This document shows, piece by piece, positions 22,832-30,384 of a stretch of DNA of 50,956 nucleotides (position 1 is its first letter; each line of letters starts with the position of its first letter). The notes under the pieces are model-generated. The model saw only the letters and a list, made by a program, of their open reading frames with translations, was not told the origin of the DNA and made no database searches. The position numbers and the translations under genes were made by a program. Location: assembly GCF_004114425.1 (NCBI RefSeq), contig NZ_RDQF01000056.1, positions 1-50,956 of the forward strand, in the 5' to 3' direction. The DNA is from Bradyrhizobium vignae (lineage in GTDB: Bacteria; Pseudomonadota; Alphaproteobacteria; Rhizobiales; Xanthobacteraceae).

Positions 22832-23880
22832 ATCCGGCTTCAAACATGCGTGTGCCGCTCAAATACATTTGCGAGGATGTCGATCGGCACGGCAACGTGC
22901 GGTGCTACGTCCGCGCGCCCGGAAAGCGCAAGGTTCGCATTCGCGCTCTGCCGGGCACTCCCGAATTCATGGACGAATATCAAGCGGCGATCGCAACCGC
23001 CGCCGAGGCGCCGCTGCGGCAGGCTGACGAGGCAAAGAAGGGATCGTTTCGCTATCTCTGCATCCGTTACTATGCGAGCGCTGCTTACAAGGCGTTGGAC
23101 ATCAGCACGCGCAATTGGCAGCGTCGGGCGCTCGACGAGATCGCGTTGGAGCATGGGGCGAAGCCTGTTGCGATGATGCAGTCCCGGCATGTCCGTCGGA
23201 TGCGTGATGCGAAGGCCGCGACGCCGGCCGCCGCGAATCAATTGGTGAAGGCGTTGCGGGCGTTGTTTTCTTGGGCGAATGAGGCCGAGGAAACGATGGC
23301 CAATCCGACGATGGGAGTCAAAAAGCTGAAATACCGGTCGGATGGACACCACACTTGGACCGATGAGGAAATTCAGAAATATTACGAGCGGCACCCACTC
23401 GGGACGAAGGCGCGGCTCGCGCTCGATTTGCTGCGCTATACGACGGGCCGGCGCGAGGATGCACCGCGCCTCGGCCGGCAACATATGCGCGACGGCCGAG
23501 TCCGCTTCCGCCAGGCAAAGAACGAGCACCGCAACCCGATCGACATCGATATCCCGCTGCACCCGGCCTTGGCCGAGAGCATCGCGGAGGCGAAGGTCGG
23601 AACCAACATGACGTTCCTGCTCACTGAATTCGGCAAGCCGTTCACGGCGAATGGATTTGGGAACAAGTTCAAGGATTGGTGCCGGCAAGCCGATCTGCCG
23701 CATTGCTCGGCGCATGGCATCCGCAAGGCCACCTCGACCGAGCTTGCCGAGGCCGGCGCCACGCCGCACGAGATCATGGCGATCACCGGCCACCAAAGCT
23801 TGAAAGAGGTTGAGCGCTACACCAAGGCGGCGAGCCGAAAGAAAACGGCCAACGCCGCTATGGCGAAGTTGCAGGCATGA
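22822..23880 (+). CDS. int: Tyrosine integrase of the element
   Basis: This is a 352-residue tyrosine recombinase. The N-terminal arm-binding and SAM-like regions are followed by the catalytic domain with the first Arg in LLRYTTGRREDAPRL, HGIRKA (HxxR), GHQS and the nucleophile in VERYTKAA. It should recombine the 17-bp core at the tRNA-Glu 3' end, which lies 111 bases past its stop. TGTCCCAC sites near both element ends may be arm-type binding sites. The frame overlaps the AlpA-like gene, so excisionase and integrase are coupled. Confidence 0.93.
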   Translation: MGLNPASNMRVPLKYICEDVDRHGNVRCYVRAPGKRKVRIRALPGTPEFMDEYQAAIATAAEAPLRQADEAKKGSFRYLCIRYYASAAYKALDISTRNWQRRALDEIALEHGAKPVAMMQSRHVRRMRDAKAATPAAANQLVKALRALFSWANEAEETMANPTMGVKKLKYRSDGHHTWTDEEIQKYYERHPLGTKARLALDLLRYTTGRREDAPRLGRQHMRDGRVRFRQAKNEHRNPIDIDIPLHPALAESIAEAKVGTNMTFLLTEFGKPFTANGFGNKFKDWCRQADLPHCSAHGIRKATSTELAEAGATPHEIMAITGHQSLKEVERYTKAASRKKTANAAMAKLQA

Positions 23881-23920
23881 CGGGGCGGACCCTTAAGCGG
23901 TCCGAAACCAGAACGTTGAC

Positions 23921-23947
23921 TGTCCCACCTGAAACAGGAGTGGGACA
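23921..23947. repeat. Inverted TGTCCCAC sites (possible integrase arm sites)
   Basis: TGTCCCAC (23921-23928) and GTGGGACA (23940-23947) form an inverted pair just past the integrase gene. A third copy, GTGGGACA, lies at 12519-12526, 38 bases inside the left att core. Presence near both element ends fits arm-type sites. The right pair can also form a hairpin. Confidence 0.5.
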
Positions 23948-23991
23948 AAAGCAGGAAATTTCGCTGCAATTACAACGGCGATTTTCGCTAA

Positions 23992-24008
23992 TGGCGCTCC
24001 CTAGCGGA
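23992..24008. repeat. Right attachment site (att core inside tRNA-Glu)
   Basis: The 17-bp core TGGCGCTCCCTAGCGGA overlaps the last 17 bases of the tRNA-Glu gene, including the encoded CCA, so integration restored an intact tRNA. Confidence 0.85.
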
Positions 24009-24066
24009 ATCGAACCGCTCTCTCCACCGTGAAAGGGTGGCGTCCTGACCGATAGACGAAGGGAGC
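23992..24066 (-). tRNA. tRNA-Glu (anticodon UUC)
   Basis: The minus strand reads GCTCCCT for the 5' acceptor strand and AGGGAGC-G-CCA for the 3' end, with CCA encoded. The anticodon loop CTTTCAC gives anticodon TTC, and the T-arm is GCGGTTCGATTCCGC. The length is 75 bases. The cloverleaf is complete, and the gene serves as the integration site for the element to its left. Confidence 0.95.
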
Positions 24067-24293
24067 AAACGCAGGGCCCCGCCGCTTTCCGCGGCACGGC
24101 CGCTGGCCGGCCGAGCAGTGCCCGGCGGCTTGCAGCGGGCGAACGTATAGTGGCCTTTGCGCTCCCGGGCAAGCCATTCGGGAACGGACTTTTGGCTCCA
24201 GTGGACGGCGCCGGCTCCGGGATCATCCGGAGGCGATTTCAACGGTTTGTTAGGGTTCCCTGCGTAGCGCTGGACAGGGGAGATTTTTCGCCA

Positions 24294-24548
24294 ATGCCAC
24301 CGCCGAAGAAGCGCGCAGCCCGCAAGCTGCTGTCGCGGCACGCCTGGATCACGCTCGACGGCGGCTTCGCCGCGCGGCATTGCCTGGTCCAGGACATTTC
24401 GGATACGGGCGCCAAGATCACACTGGACGAGGACGCGAGCCAGCTTCCGGGCGTGATCCGAATGGCCTTCGCACGCGACGCGCGCACCGGGCGGAGCTGC
24501 CAGGTGGTGTGGCGCCGCGGCAAGTCGGCCGGCGTCAAGTTCATCTGA
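24294..24548 (+). CDS. Small PilZ domain protein
   Basis: The 84-residue product starts at ATG 24294, with GGACAGGGGAG upstream; the frame extends further back without start signals. KKRAARKLLSRHAWITLDG gives the basic entry motif, QDISDTGAKI matches the D/NxSxxG motif, and CQVVWRRGKSAGVKF closes the barrel as in single-domain PilZ proteins. The RxxxR motif is partly degenerate (KRAARK), so c-di-GMP binding is not certain. It is likely a cytoplasmic regulator. It lies just past the tRNA-Glu promoter region. Confidence 0.8.
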   Translation: MPPPKKRAARKLLSRHAWITLDGGFAARHCLVQDISDTGAKITLDEDASQLPGVIRMAFARDARTGRSCQVVWRRGKSAGVKFI

Positions 24549-24602
24549 TCACGGACGCGGACGCCGATGGCGCGCAGCGCCGGTCCGGGCTACAAGGCGG
24601 TG

Positions 24603-24860
24603 ATGCGCACGCCGCTCCTCATCCTGATCTCGTTGCTGGTCACGTCCGCGACTGCGGCTGAGAGCTTGCGCCTGCCGCCTGCCGAGCGGCCGCAGGCGGG
24701 CAAGGAGACCGGCAAGGCGCTGCCGCTCGCGGGCACGGCCGGGACGGCGAGGACAGGATCCTGCGCCTCCTACGGCCCGCGCTTCGTCCTGGTCGAGGGC
24801 ACCGGCACCTGCGTCAAGATTGGCGGCGCGATCAGCATCGACACCACCATCCGGCGCTGA
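24603..24860 (+). CDS. Short secreted protein resembling a porin N-terminus
   Basis: Starting at ATG 24603 gives 85 residues with a signal peptide (LLILISLLVTSATAAE). After a Pro/Lys-rich linker, SCASYGPRFVLVEGTGTCVKIGG closely follows the C-x-YG-xGF-x-IPGT-x-TC-x-KIGG entry segment of rhizobial outer-membrane porins, but the barrel that should follow is missing. An upstream ATG at 24567 is possible. It may be a free-standing cap domain or the remains of a porin gene. The two cysteines could form a disulfide in the periplasm. Confidence 0.6.
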   Translation: MRTPLLILISLLVTSATAAESLRLPPAERPQAGKETGKALPLAGTAGTARTGSCASYGPRFVLVEGTGTCVKIGGAISIDTTIRR

Positions 24861-24866
24861 TGTGCC

Positions 24867-25034
24867 ATGCCTGCGGATCTGATACGGCTCGACATCATCG
24901 TCCCCGTGCTGATGTATTGCGCGCTTTTGCTGTGGGTCGGCCGCGGCCTCAGCTGGACCGCGCGCCTCGCCACCGCCGCGGTGACTCTGTTGCTGATCAT
25001 CTGCGTGGTTGTGGTCGAGCGCGGCTGGCGCTAG
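24867..25034 (+). CDS. Small membrane protein, 55 residues
   Basis: The ATG at 24867 lies six bases past the preceding stop, and the frame ends TAG at 25034. It encodes two hydrophobic stretches, LDIIVPVLMYCALLLWVG and TAAVTLLLIICVVVV, separated by a short basic loop and ending in ERGWR. There is no ribosome site apart from the coupled context. The length and hydrophobic pattern support a real two-helix membrane protein of unknown role. Confidence 0.5.
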   Translation: MPADLIRLDIIVPVLMYCALLLWVGRGLSWTARLATAAVTLLLIICVVVVERGWR

Positions 25035-25254
25035 GGGCCCCAAAACAAAAACCGCGAAAACAACCCCATGCACAGTAGCCAAGCCACGGCAAATGCTTAT
25101 GGTTTTCAGAATTATGATTTTGCGAAATCGAGCTTGAGGCGTCGGGCAAAACAGGGGTATGATGCCATCGTCGAAAGATGCGGCCGATCGGTCGCGCGGC
25201 TTGCTCCGACGACGGTTCCTCGCGCGATCGTCGCAGCTTGCGCCGCGCCGGCGC

Positions 25255-25890
25255 TCACGACATCGGCGGTGCGACGAATTGCGCAAATCCGGGCCGTTTG
25301 CCGAGCTCGGCGAACCAGCGGGTGAGGTGCGGCTGCGCCGGCCGGCTGATGCCTTCGACGCCGAGCCAGCGCCGCGCATAGGACCCGATCGCGATGTCCG
25401 CCAGGGTGAACTGTTCGCCCTCGACGAAGCGGCGGGTGGCGAGCAGGCGGTCGGCGATGGCCCAGACCTCGGCCGCGGCATCGGCATCGCGCTGCACCTG
25501 GATCATGTCGCGCTCGGCGGGCGCCGTGCGCACGATGCCCCAGAACACCGGGCGGTCGACAGGCTGCACCGTCGACAGCGTCCAGTCGAGCCAGCGGTCG
25601 ACCGAGGCGCGCTGCTTCGGCGCCTCCGGATAGATCGGCGTGCCGCGCCCATGCGCGAGGCAGAGATAGCGCATGATCGAATTGGACTCCCAAAGCATGA
25701 AGTCGCCCTCGACCAGCGTCGGGATCCGCGCATTGGGGTTCATCGCGAGATACGCGGCCTCGCGGGTCTTGCCGTATTGCATGCCGGCATCGATCCGCTC
25801 GTAAGCAAGGCCAAGCTCGGTGAGGCACCACAGCACCTTCTGCACGTTGACCGAATTGGCGCGGCCCCAAATCGTCAGCTTGGTGTCAGG
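25255..25890 (-). CDS. Glutathione S-transferase family protein
   Basis: The preferred start at 25890 has GGAGACGCTTC before it and gives 211 residues. The N-terminal thioredoxin fold shows LTIWGRANSVNVQKVLW, NPNARIPTLVEGDFMLWESNSIMRYL with the cis-Pro and the Glu-Ser pair that grips the gamma-glutamyl group, and the helical domain ends with GEQFTLADIAIGSYARRW and PHLTRWFAEL. It is cytoplasmic and glutathione-dependent; the substrate is unknown. The Asn-Ser in RANSVNVQ occupies the usual catalytic position. Confidence 0.92.
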   Translation of the reverse strand, partial: PDTKLTIWGRANSVNVQKVLWCLTELGLAYERIDAGMQYGKTREAAYLAMNPNARIPTLVEGDFMLWESNSIMRYLCLAHGRGTPIYPEAPKQRASVDRWLDWTLSTVQPVDRPVFWGIVRTAPAERDMIQVQRDADAAAEVWAIADRLLATRRFVEGEQFTLADIAIGSYARRWLGVEGISRPAQPHLTRWFAELGKRPGFAQFVAPPMS

Positions 25891-26000
25891 CATGAAGCGT
25901 CTCCCGCGGCATTGTTCGGTGTCGAAATCCACCTTGCTACGGGTGATAGCGGAACTCGGCGCTCGGAGCGATGCGCGATTGCGGCGCGTCCCTCATGCAA

Positions 26001-26025
26001 AAAGCTCCGTACGCGACGGAGCTTT
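26001..26025 (-). terminator. Terminator of the 26-residue protein gene
   Basis: AAAGCTCCGT and ACGGAGCTTT pair perfectly around a five-base loop; on the minus strand a run of T follows (25999-26003). It lies 24 bases past the stop of the tiny gene at 26049. Confidence 0.75.
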
Positions 26026-26048
26026 CATTGCAAAGTTCGATCTGACGC

Positions 26049-26129
26049 TCAGCGGCCGAAGAACAGCCACAAGAGAATGATCACCGGGATCGGCACGCCA
26101 AGCAGCCACAGCAACAGCCCTCTCGCCAT
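26049..26129 (-). CDS. 26-residue hydrophobic microprotein
   Basis: The ATG at 26129 follows GGAGGAGGATGCG, an exceptionally good ribosome site, and the 26-codon frame ends TGA at 26049. The product is MARGLLLWLLGVPIPVIILL followed by WLFFGR, one membrane helix with a Pro-Ile-Pro kink. A matched terminator follows. Strong translation signals and the dedicated terminator make it a convincing gene in spite of its size. The function is unknown. Confidence 0.65.
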   Translation of the reverse strand: MARGLLLWLLGVPIPVIILLWLFFGR

Positions 26130-26198
26130 CGCATCCTCCTCCAATCGCATCACTGGAGGGTGAACGCCCGCCGCGAGCGCTTGTTCCGGCGCGCAAGC

Positions 26199-26651
26199 TT
26201 ACCAGTGGCCGGTGTTGGGCATCGATGCCCACGGCTCCAGCGGCGGCTTCGGCTCGCCCTTCTGCAGCAGCTCGATCGAATGCAGGTCCGGCGACCGGAC
26301 GAAAGCCATGTTGCCGTCGCGCGGGGGACGGTTGATGGTGACGCCGGCCTTCATCAGCTTCTCGCAGGTGGCGTAGATGTCGTCGACCTCATAGGCGAGA
26401 TGGCCAAAGAAGCGATCCTCGCCGTACGTCTCCTCGTCCCAATTGTAGGTGAGCTCGACCAGCGGCGCCCCCCGCGTCGGCGGCTGCTGCTTCAGCGCCT
26501 CCAGATCGTCCGCCGAGCACAGGAACACCAGCGTGAACCGCCCCTTCTCGTTCTCGATCCGCCGCACCTCCTTCAAGCCCAGCGCATCCTGGTAGAACTT
26601 CAGCGCGACATCGAGATTGCGCACGCGCAGCATGGTGTGGAGGTATCGCAT
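26199..26651 (-). CDS. gloA: Lactoylglutathione lyase (glyoxalase I)
   Basis: The ATG at 26651 (MRYLHTMLRVRNLDVALKFY) has AGGGAG upstream and gives 150 residues. It has two beta-alpha-beta-beta-beta halves: LHTMLRVRN carries the first metal His, VELTYNWDEETY the Glu, GHLAYEVDDI the second His, and SIELLQKGE the last Glu. The enzyme converts the methylglyoxal-glutathione adduct to S-lactoylglutathione. The frame extends upstream but without family similarity. A GST-type gene nearby shares use of glutathione. Confidence 0.92.
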   Translation of the reverse strand: MRYLHTMLRVRNLDVALKFYQDALGLKEVRRIENEKGRFTLVFLCSADDLEALKQQPPTRGAPLVELTYNWDEETYGEDRFFGHLAYEVDDIYATCEKLMKAGVTINRPPRDGNMAFVRSPDLHSIELLQKGEPKPPLEPWASMPNTGHW

Positions 26652-27121
26652 GGTTATTGCTCCCTTGGATTGACGGAGGGTTTTGCTTTGGGCCGGGACG
26701 GCGGGAGGAGAGATAGCAGGAAAGTAGGGGGAGCGGCAGGGGCAGAAAAGCCTCGCAAAAATGATTGTCTGCCAATGTACCTCGAAGCTGAGGGGCAAAG
26801 CCGCTACTACTAACGGCGAATTCTTTCGTTTCGCCCCGCACGCATACCTTTCCACTTATTGCATCTACATGGCCGGAGTTTTTGAACGGAAGCACGACAC
26901 TATCGACTCGATAGCGCGGTGAACCAGCGCAGCATTCGCCGCGACGAATGCCCGGAAACGAGATTCATTCGCCGTGACTTGGTTCAAACGATACATCGTG
27001 GGCTGCTCTGATCGCGGTGCAGGGCAGGGCGGGATGAGCCTCCGGCGCCGAGATCGTTGACGCCCATGAACGGAGAGCGGCGCAATTCGGACGCGGAGTC
27101 CCGAGAGTCCCGCGAGGTCGT
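26652..27121. other. Intergenic, no gene seen
   Basis: About 470 bases without a frame I can support. A 106-codon minus-strand frame is present but has Arg-rich, non-protein-like composition. Confidence 0.4.
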
Positions 27122-27529
27122 ATGAGACGGTTTCTTGTTTTCGTCCTGATATTCCCGCTGATACTGACGCTGATTCTGAGCGCACTCTCTTTCTACGAGG
27201 ACACCTCGGTTGCCGACATGCAGGTCATGCCGGGCATGATCTGGAGAGGATATCTGATCGGCATCGTTCCGGCGCTTGTAACTGCGCTCGTGGACTGGTT
27301 GCTCAGGCGGCACCATCTCTCCCGCATTCTTCCGACAGCGCTGTCCGGGTACGCGCTTGCGGCTGGCGCGGGGCTCCTGATGCGCGATGTCAGCGTGTTT
27401 GAGGCCTTGCGGTTCGGCTTTATCGGCGCAGTTCCGGCTGCAATGTGCTCGGTGTTCTCGGGCAAGCAGAGGCTGGATGACGTCGCGGGCAATTACGCCG
27501 ACAGTGCACTCAACTCAAACTGCAATTAG
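27122..27529 (+). CDS. Small four-helix membrane protein
   Basis: This 135-residue protein has hydrophobic segments at about residues 3-24, 44-62, 72-90 and 95-112, and a polar C-terminus rich in Asn/Asp. The start MRRFLVFVLIFPLILTLIL is an uncleaved anchor. It resembles DUF5413-type Bradyrhizobium membrane proteins, though I am not sure of that assignment. It stands alone; the frame opens directly after a CGAGGTCGT stretch that is a weak ribosome site. Confidence 0.7.
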   Translation: MRRFLVFVLIFPLILTLILSALSFYEDTSVADMQVMPGMIWRGYLIGIVPALVTALVDWLLRRHHLSRILPTALSGYALAAGAGLLMRDVSVFEALRFGFIGAVPAAMCSVFSGKQRLDDVAGNYADSALNSNCN

Positions 27530-28064
27530 GCGAGTTTCCAACACTGTCACCGTAATTCGGAGATCGATGACGTGATCGCAACGACAGTCGCCGGTCTACA
27601 GCTGGCGGCCGAGCGCCAGCCGCGGGCCGAGTGGCGCAATCGCGAGCTGGCGGCCGAGCGCTTTCAGGCGTCCACGGAAACCTGCTGAAATGAGGAGACC
27701 GCCGAGGCGGCCTCTCACTGGCACCTCATACCTGTGCATGTCTCACTGTTATTTACCCCACAAGGATACGTCACCTGCTGGCACCGCGACGATTGTTGCG
27801 GTGCGGGCTTGGGTGAGTCGGGAATCTTGGGGGCGTTCCGGACGCCGAGGGCTTGGGTGTGGCTGATTGGGCGACATCTCGTCTGACCTGCAAAGGTTCA
27901 TCTGAAACCAGGTGATCGATGGGGATACTGTCAGGTCGAGAGGTAACGTGTATCGCCTTCAACATGGTGGCCGGGGGAGCGGTGTGGCCGGGGGAGCGGT
28001 AGCTCGTACGGAACTATCGGACGTGCAACTCATTGAGCCGGTTGTTCATGTCAAGGACCGCCCT
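27530..28064. other. Intergenic with a short direct repeat
   Basis: A 17-bp direct repeat (AGCTGGCGGCCGAGCGC) occurs at 27600-27616 and 27645-27661. A 38-codon GTG frame across it encodes a repeated LAAER motif but has no start signal. A weak hairpin lies near 27695-27716. No other gene is visible. Confidence 0.45.
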
Positions 28065-28403
28065 GTGAACCACATCGCCATTATCTTGATCTTACTCGTT
28101 GGCGGCTCTTCGCTCGCCTTGGCGCAGAGTGCGGGTGAATCGAGCAGTGGCGGAACTGCGGCCACCAGTTCCACAGGTTATGCGGGCGGCACCCTATCGA
28201 CTGGGCATGCCATAAGCGGCACTGCTGGCTCCTCCGGTCCCAACGTCGGCAATGCGCTCAGCCATGCATCGACTGGCGGCGACGTGGATGCTTCCTCGGT
28301 TACTCAGGCTCCAACCTCGCACGATAACGCGGTAGATACGCCCGCCGCCCATCGCGCCATAGACAACTTGGGCAACACCGATGTCGGCATTCTCAAGAAG
28401 TAA
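28065..28403 (+). CDS. Secreted Ser/Gly/Thr-rich protein
   Basis: I choose GTG 28065, preceded by AAGGACC, because MNHIAIILILLVGGSSLALAQ is a perfect signal peptide; the frame also extends upstream to 27912. The mature part of about 90 residues is low in complexity (SSSGGTAATSSTGYAGGT), turns His/Ala/Asp-rich, and ends NTDVGILKK. No domain is recognisable. It is one of several short exported proteins in this part of the window. Confidence 0.6.
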   Translation: MNHIAIILILLVGGSSLALAQSAGESSSGGTAATSSTGYAGGTLSTGHAISGTAGSSGPNVGNALSHASTGGDVDASSVTQAPTSHDNAVDTPAAHRAIDNLGNTDVGILKK

Positions 28404-28625
28404 GACCATGCCGCAATTGCCGCGGCTGGAGCTGAAGCCCGAAAACCGTTGCCTCGTGCCCTTTCAGCAGCTTCGCCGAATACGCGCCTGAGCGAGGCCG
28501 GATTGGCACAGTTGGTCGCGCGACGATGACCTAACCTCCCAAAGCCAGTTCGCCTGCGGTTACGCGGAATAGCTGGACAATAACAGTAGAGTTGCGCACT
28601 GGAGAAGCCGCCGTCCTGCTCGAAG

Positions 28626-28826
28626 CTAGATCATCCGCTCCTTGGTGACCCGCAAGCTGCGAACATAATAGCCCTGTCGCTGAACGGCTGACTTGATTTC
28701 ATCGCTGACTTTGACAACTCTTATTCTGCTCTTGCGCCACTTACTCCGAGAGCAAACGACGGGTATTGCAGAGCCGTTGCTCAGAACAAGCAAGTCCCGC
28801 TTGCCATTGCGATAGACATCAAACAC
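28626..28826 (-). CDS. Small basic protein, unknown
   Basis: The 66-residue frame (MFDVYRNGKRDLLVLSNGSA) has a beta-strand start, a Lys/Arg-rich middle (SRSKWRKSRIRVVKV) and an amphipathic helix after it. The composition is protein-like, but the ribosome site is weak. It stands alone and I do not recognise the family. Confidence 0.45.
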   Translation of the reverse strand: MFDVYRNGKRDLLVLSNGSAIPVVCSRSKWRKSRIRVVKVSDEIKSAVQRQGYYVRSLRVTKERMI

Positions 28827-29150
28827 TTTTCGCCCCCGCTGATCGGATCGAAGTAAACACGAAATATGTTTCAGTCATTCTGATCGCGCAGCTTACTACC
28901 TCGAATGGCTGTGCGGGTTGTAAATGTGCAACGCTCCGCGACTTCTGCATCACCGAGCACGCAACGAAGCGACGGTAATGCGTTCAACTTCGTTGCCGCC
29001 AAGCCGGGCGGGCTGGTTCCTGGTAAATGGCGTCGAAGTGCGAAAACACGTCTTATTTGGCTGCTTAGCCGAGTTGTTCGTCAATGGCGGTACGAGGAAC
29101 CCTGATCCTTTTCCTGCGTTTAGGCGTCATCCAGATCGAAGGAGCGCGTT
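28827..29150. other. Intergenic, no gene seen
   Basis: These 324 bases hold no supported frame; the last 40 contain the ribosome site of the CsbD gene. Confidence 0.4.
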
Positions 29151-29342
29151 ATGGATCGCGAGCATGTGAAAGGTGTCGCCGATAAGGCCAAGGGCACCAT
29201 TAAGGAAGGCGCCGGCAAGCTGAGCGGCGACAAGGACCTTCAAACGGAAGGCAAGGCGGACAAGGCGAAAGGCGCTGTGCACAAGGCCGCAGGTGACGTT
29301 AAGGATGCGGCGAGAGACGCAGCGGACGCCATGAAGAAGTGA
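29151..29342 (+). CDS. CsbD family stress protein
   Basis: This 63-residue protein is almost all charged and Ala/Gly: HVKGVADKAKGTIKEGAGKL, then GKADKAKGAVHKAAGDVKDA. That is the CsbD repeat pattern, with two KAKG(A/T) units. CsbD proteins are small, hydrophilic, stress-induced proteins of unknown mechanism. AGGAGCGCGTT supplies the ribosome site and a terminator follows 30 bases later, so it is a single-gene transcript. Confidence 0.92.
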   Translation: MDREHVKGVADKAKGTIKEGAGKLSGDKDLQTEGKADKAKGAVHKAAGDVKDAARDAADAMKK

Positions 29343-29371
29343 GTTCCGCTCACTATCTAGGTTTTAGCACT

Positions 29372-29397
29372 CGCCGCTCCTTCCGGGCGGCGTTTTT
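29372..29397 (+). terminator. Terminator of the CsbD gene
   Basis: CGCCGC (29372-29377) pairs with GCGGCG (29387-29392), followed by TTTTTGTTTG. Confidence 0.7.
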
Positions 29398-29621
29398 GTT
29401 TGTGCTTCCGGAAGGAAAGCCCGCGGGCCATGCAGCGGCCATGAGAACCTGAGCACATCATCCACCAACTGGCCGTTGCGGCACCTTCGCCTCATTCCAG
29501 GCTTTGTTCTCTGGAGGGGGCTTTCGGAACTCTTGCAGTCCGCACGAGTTACAGAGCCGCCGACAGGATGGAGCTCTCTTGATCGCGTCGGTCGGCAGCA
29601 TTTGAACAGAGAGAGGCGACA

Positions 29622-29885
29622 ATGAAGGCACCACTTCTTGCTGGCGCATTAATCATCGGATGCACCGCCCCAGCACTGGCCGATGAGTACTATGTCGTGC
29701 AAGGTCCGAGCCGCCAATGCACGGTTACCACCACACGCCCGGCGGACAAGGAGGTCGTAACACAGATCGGTCCGATGGCTTTCAAGAGCCGCGTGGAAGC
29801 CGAAGATCGCATCAAGCAGACCAAAGTCTGCGAGGAAGGGACAGTCGGTAGTAGCAGCGGCACGACCGTCATCAAAGAGAAGTAA
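29622..29885 (+). CDS. Small periplasmic protein
   Basis: This 87-residue product has a signal peptide (MKAPLLAGALIIGCTAPALA) cleaved before DEYYVVQ. The mature part, with QGPSRQCTVTTTRPADKEVV and IKQTKVCEEGT, has two cysteines that can form a disulfide, and ends in a Ser/Thr/Lys tail. The ribosome site is GAGAGGCGACA. A strong terminator follows. Similar short proteins are common in Bradyrhizobiaceae, but I know no function. Confidence 0.7.
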   Translation: MKAPLLAGALIIGCTAPALADEYYVVQGPSRQCTVTTTRPADKEVVTQIGPMAFKSRVEAEDRIKQTKVCEEGTVGSSSGTTVIKEK

Positions 29886-29918
29886 TCGACAGCTCGTTCC
29901 CGATCGAGTCTGGCGTCG

Positions 29919-29955
29919 AAAAAGTCGCGCCCATTTGCTGTCGGCGCGACTTTTT
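29919..29955. terminator. Bidirectional terminator
   Basis: AAAAAGTCGCGCC and GGCGCGACTTTTT are perfect complements (29919-29931 and 29943-29955), giving a T-run on both strands. Confidence 0.85.
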
Positions 29956-30183
29956 ATGTTTTCCAGACCACCAACTGACCCCAGATCTCGAGGACCGCGG
30001 TGATCTTCGCGGTTATCGATTTCGGGGCTGTGTCGCCGTATCCGACAGTCGCCACGCCTTCGGACGCCATCCGACTGCCGGCTCGCCCAATTCCCGCTTT
30101 ACGCCGCATCCCGAAGTTTGCCGGCCGACATGGTCAAACGGCCGGCAGTTGAACCCCGCCAGCGATGGGGTCGACTAAACGCC

Positions 30184-30384
30184 ATGGCCGCATTCTTCGC
30201 AGATCTCCTGTTCGATCTCGTCAGATGCCTCGTCGGTAGCTGGCTGAGGCAGGCTGCGGTCGCCGTTTGCGCCTGGCTCGATACGAAGATTCACGGCCGC
30301 GCTGCACGCTTTGTCGTGGGCGTCCTGCTCGGGATCGCCGCCTATTTCTTCATCCCTGTTGTCGCCGGGCTGTTGGGTCTCTGA
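30184..30384 (+). CDS. Small membrane protein, first of three coupled genes
   Basis: I start at ATG 30184 (MAAFFADLLFDLVRC), giving 66 residues; an in-frame ATG at 30130 would add a basic tail. There are two hydrophobic stretches, the second being FVVGVLLGIAAYFFIPVVAG. The stop overlaps the next ATG (TGATG). Function is unknown. Confidence 0.5.
   Translation: MAAFFADLLFDLVRCLVGSWLRQAAVAVCAWLDTKIHGRAARFVVGVLLGIAAYFFIPVVAGLLGL

Larger units (their letters stand above)
12465..24008. mobile_element. 11.5-kb integrated phage-like element at tRNA-Glu
   Basis: The element is bounded by a perfect 17-bp repeat, TGGCGCTCCCTAGCGGA, at 12465-12481 and 23992-24008; the right copy is the 3' end of an intact tRNA-Glu gene. 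All recognisable genes lie on the plus strand: SF3 helicase, an iteron cluster, a small unknown, tape-measure-like protein, tail-fibre-like protein, three small unknowns, an HTH protein, protease/capsid fusion, AlpA-like protein and tyrosine integrase next to the tRNA. No terminase, portal, head-tail connector, holin or lysin is visible. This fits a capsid-carrying phage satellite or a reduced prophage. Confidence 0.85.

Noticed and set aside
22840..23796. 318-codon minus-strand frame
   Set aside because: Antisense of the integrase.
26865..27185. 106-codon minus-strand frame
   Set aside because: Arg/Ser-rich and lacks a ribosome site; overlaps the start of a better-supported membrane protein.
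27572..27688. 38-codon GTG frame over the 17-bp direct repeat
   Set aside because: No ribosome site and no recognisable pattern other than the repeat itself.
29458..29601. Minus-strand 47-codon frame with a few cysteines
   Set aside because: Weak start signals and it overlaps the leader of the periplasmic protein gene; too uncertain to annotate.
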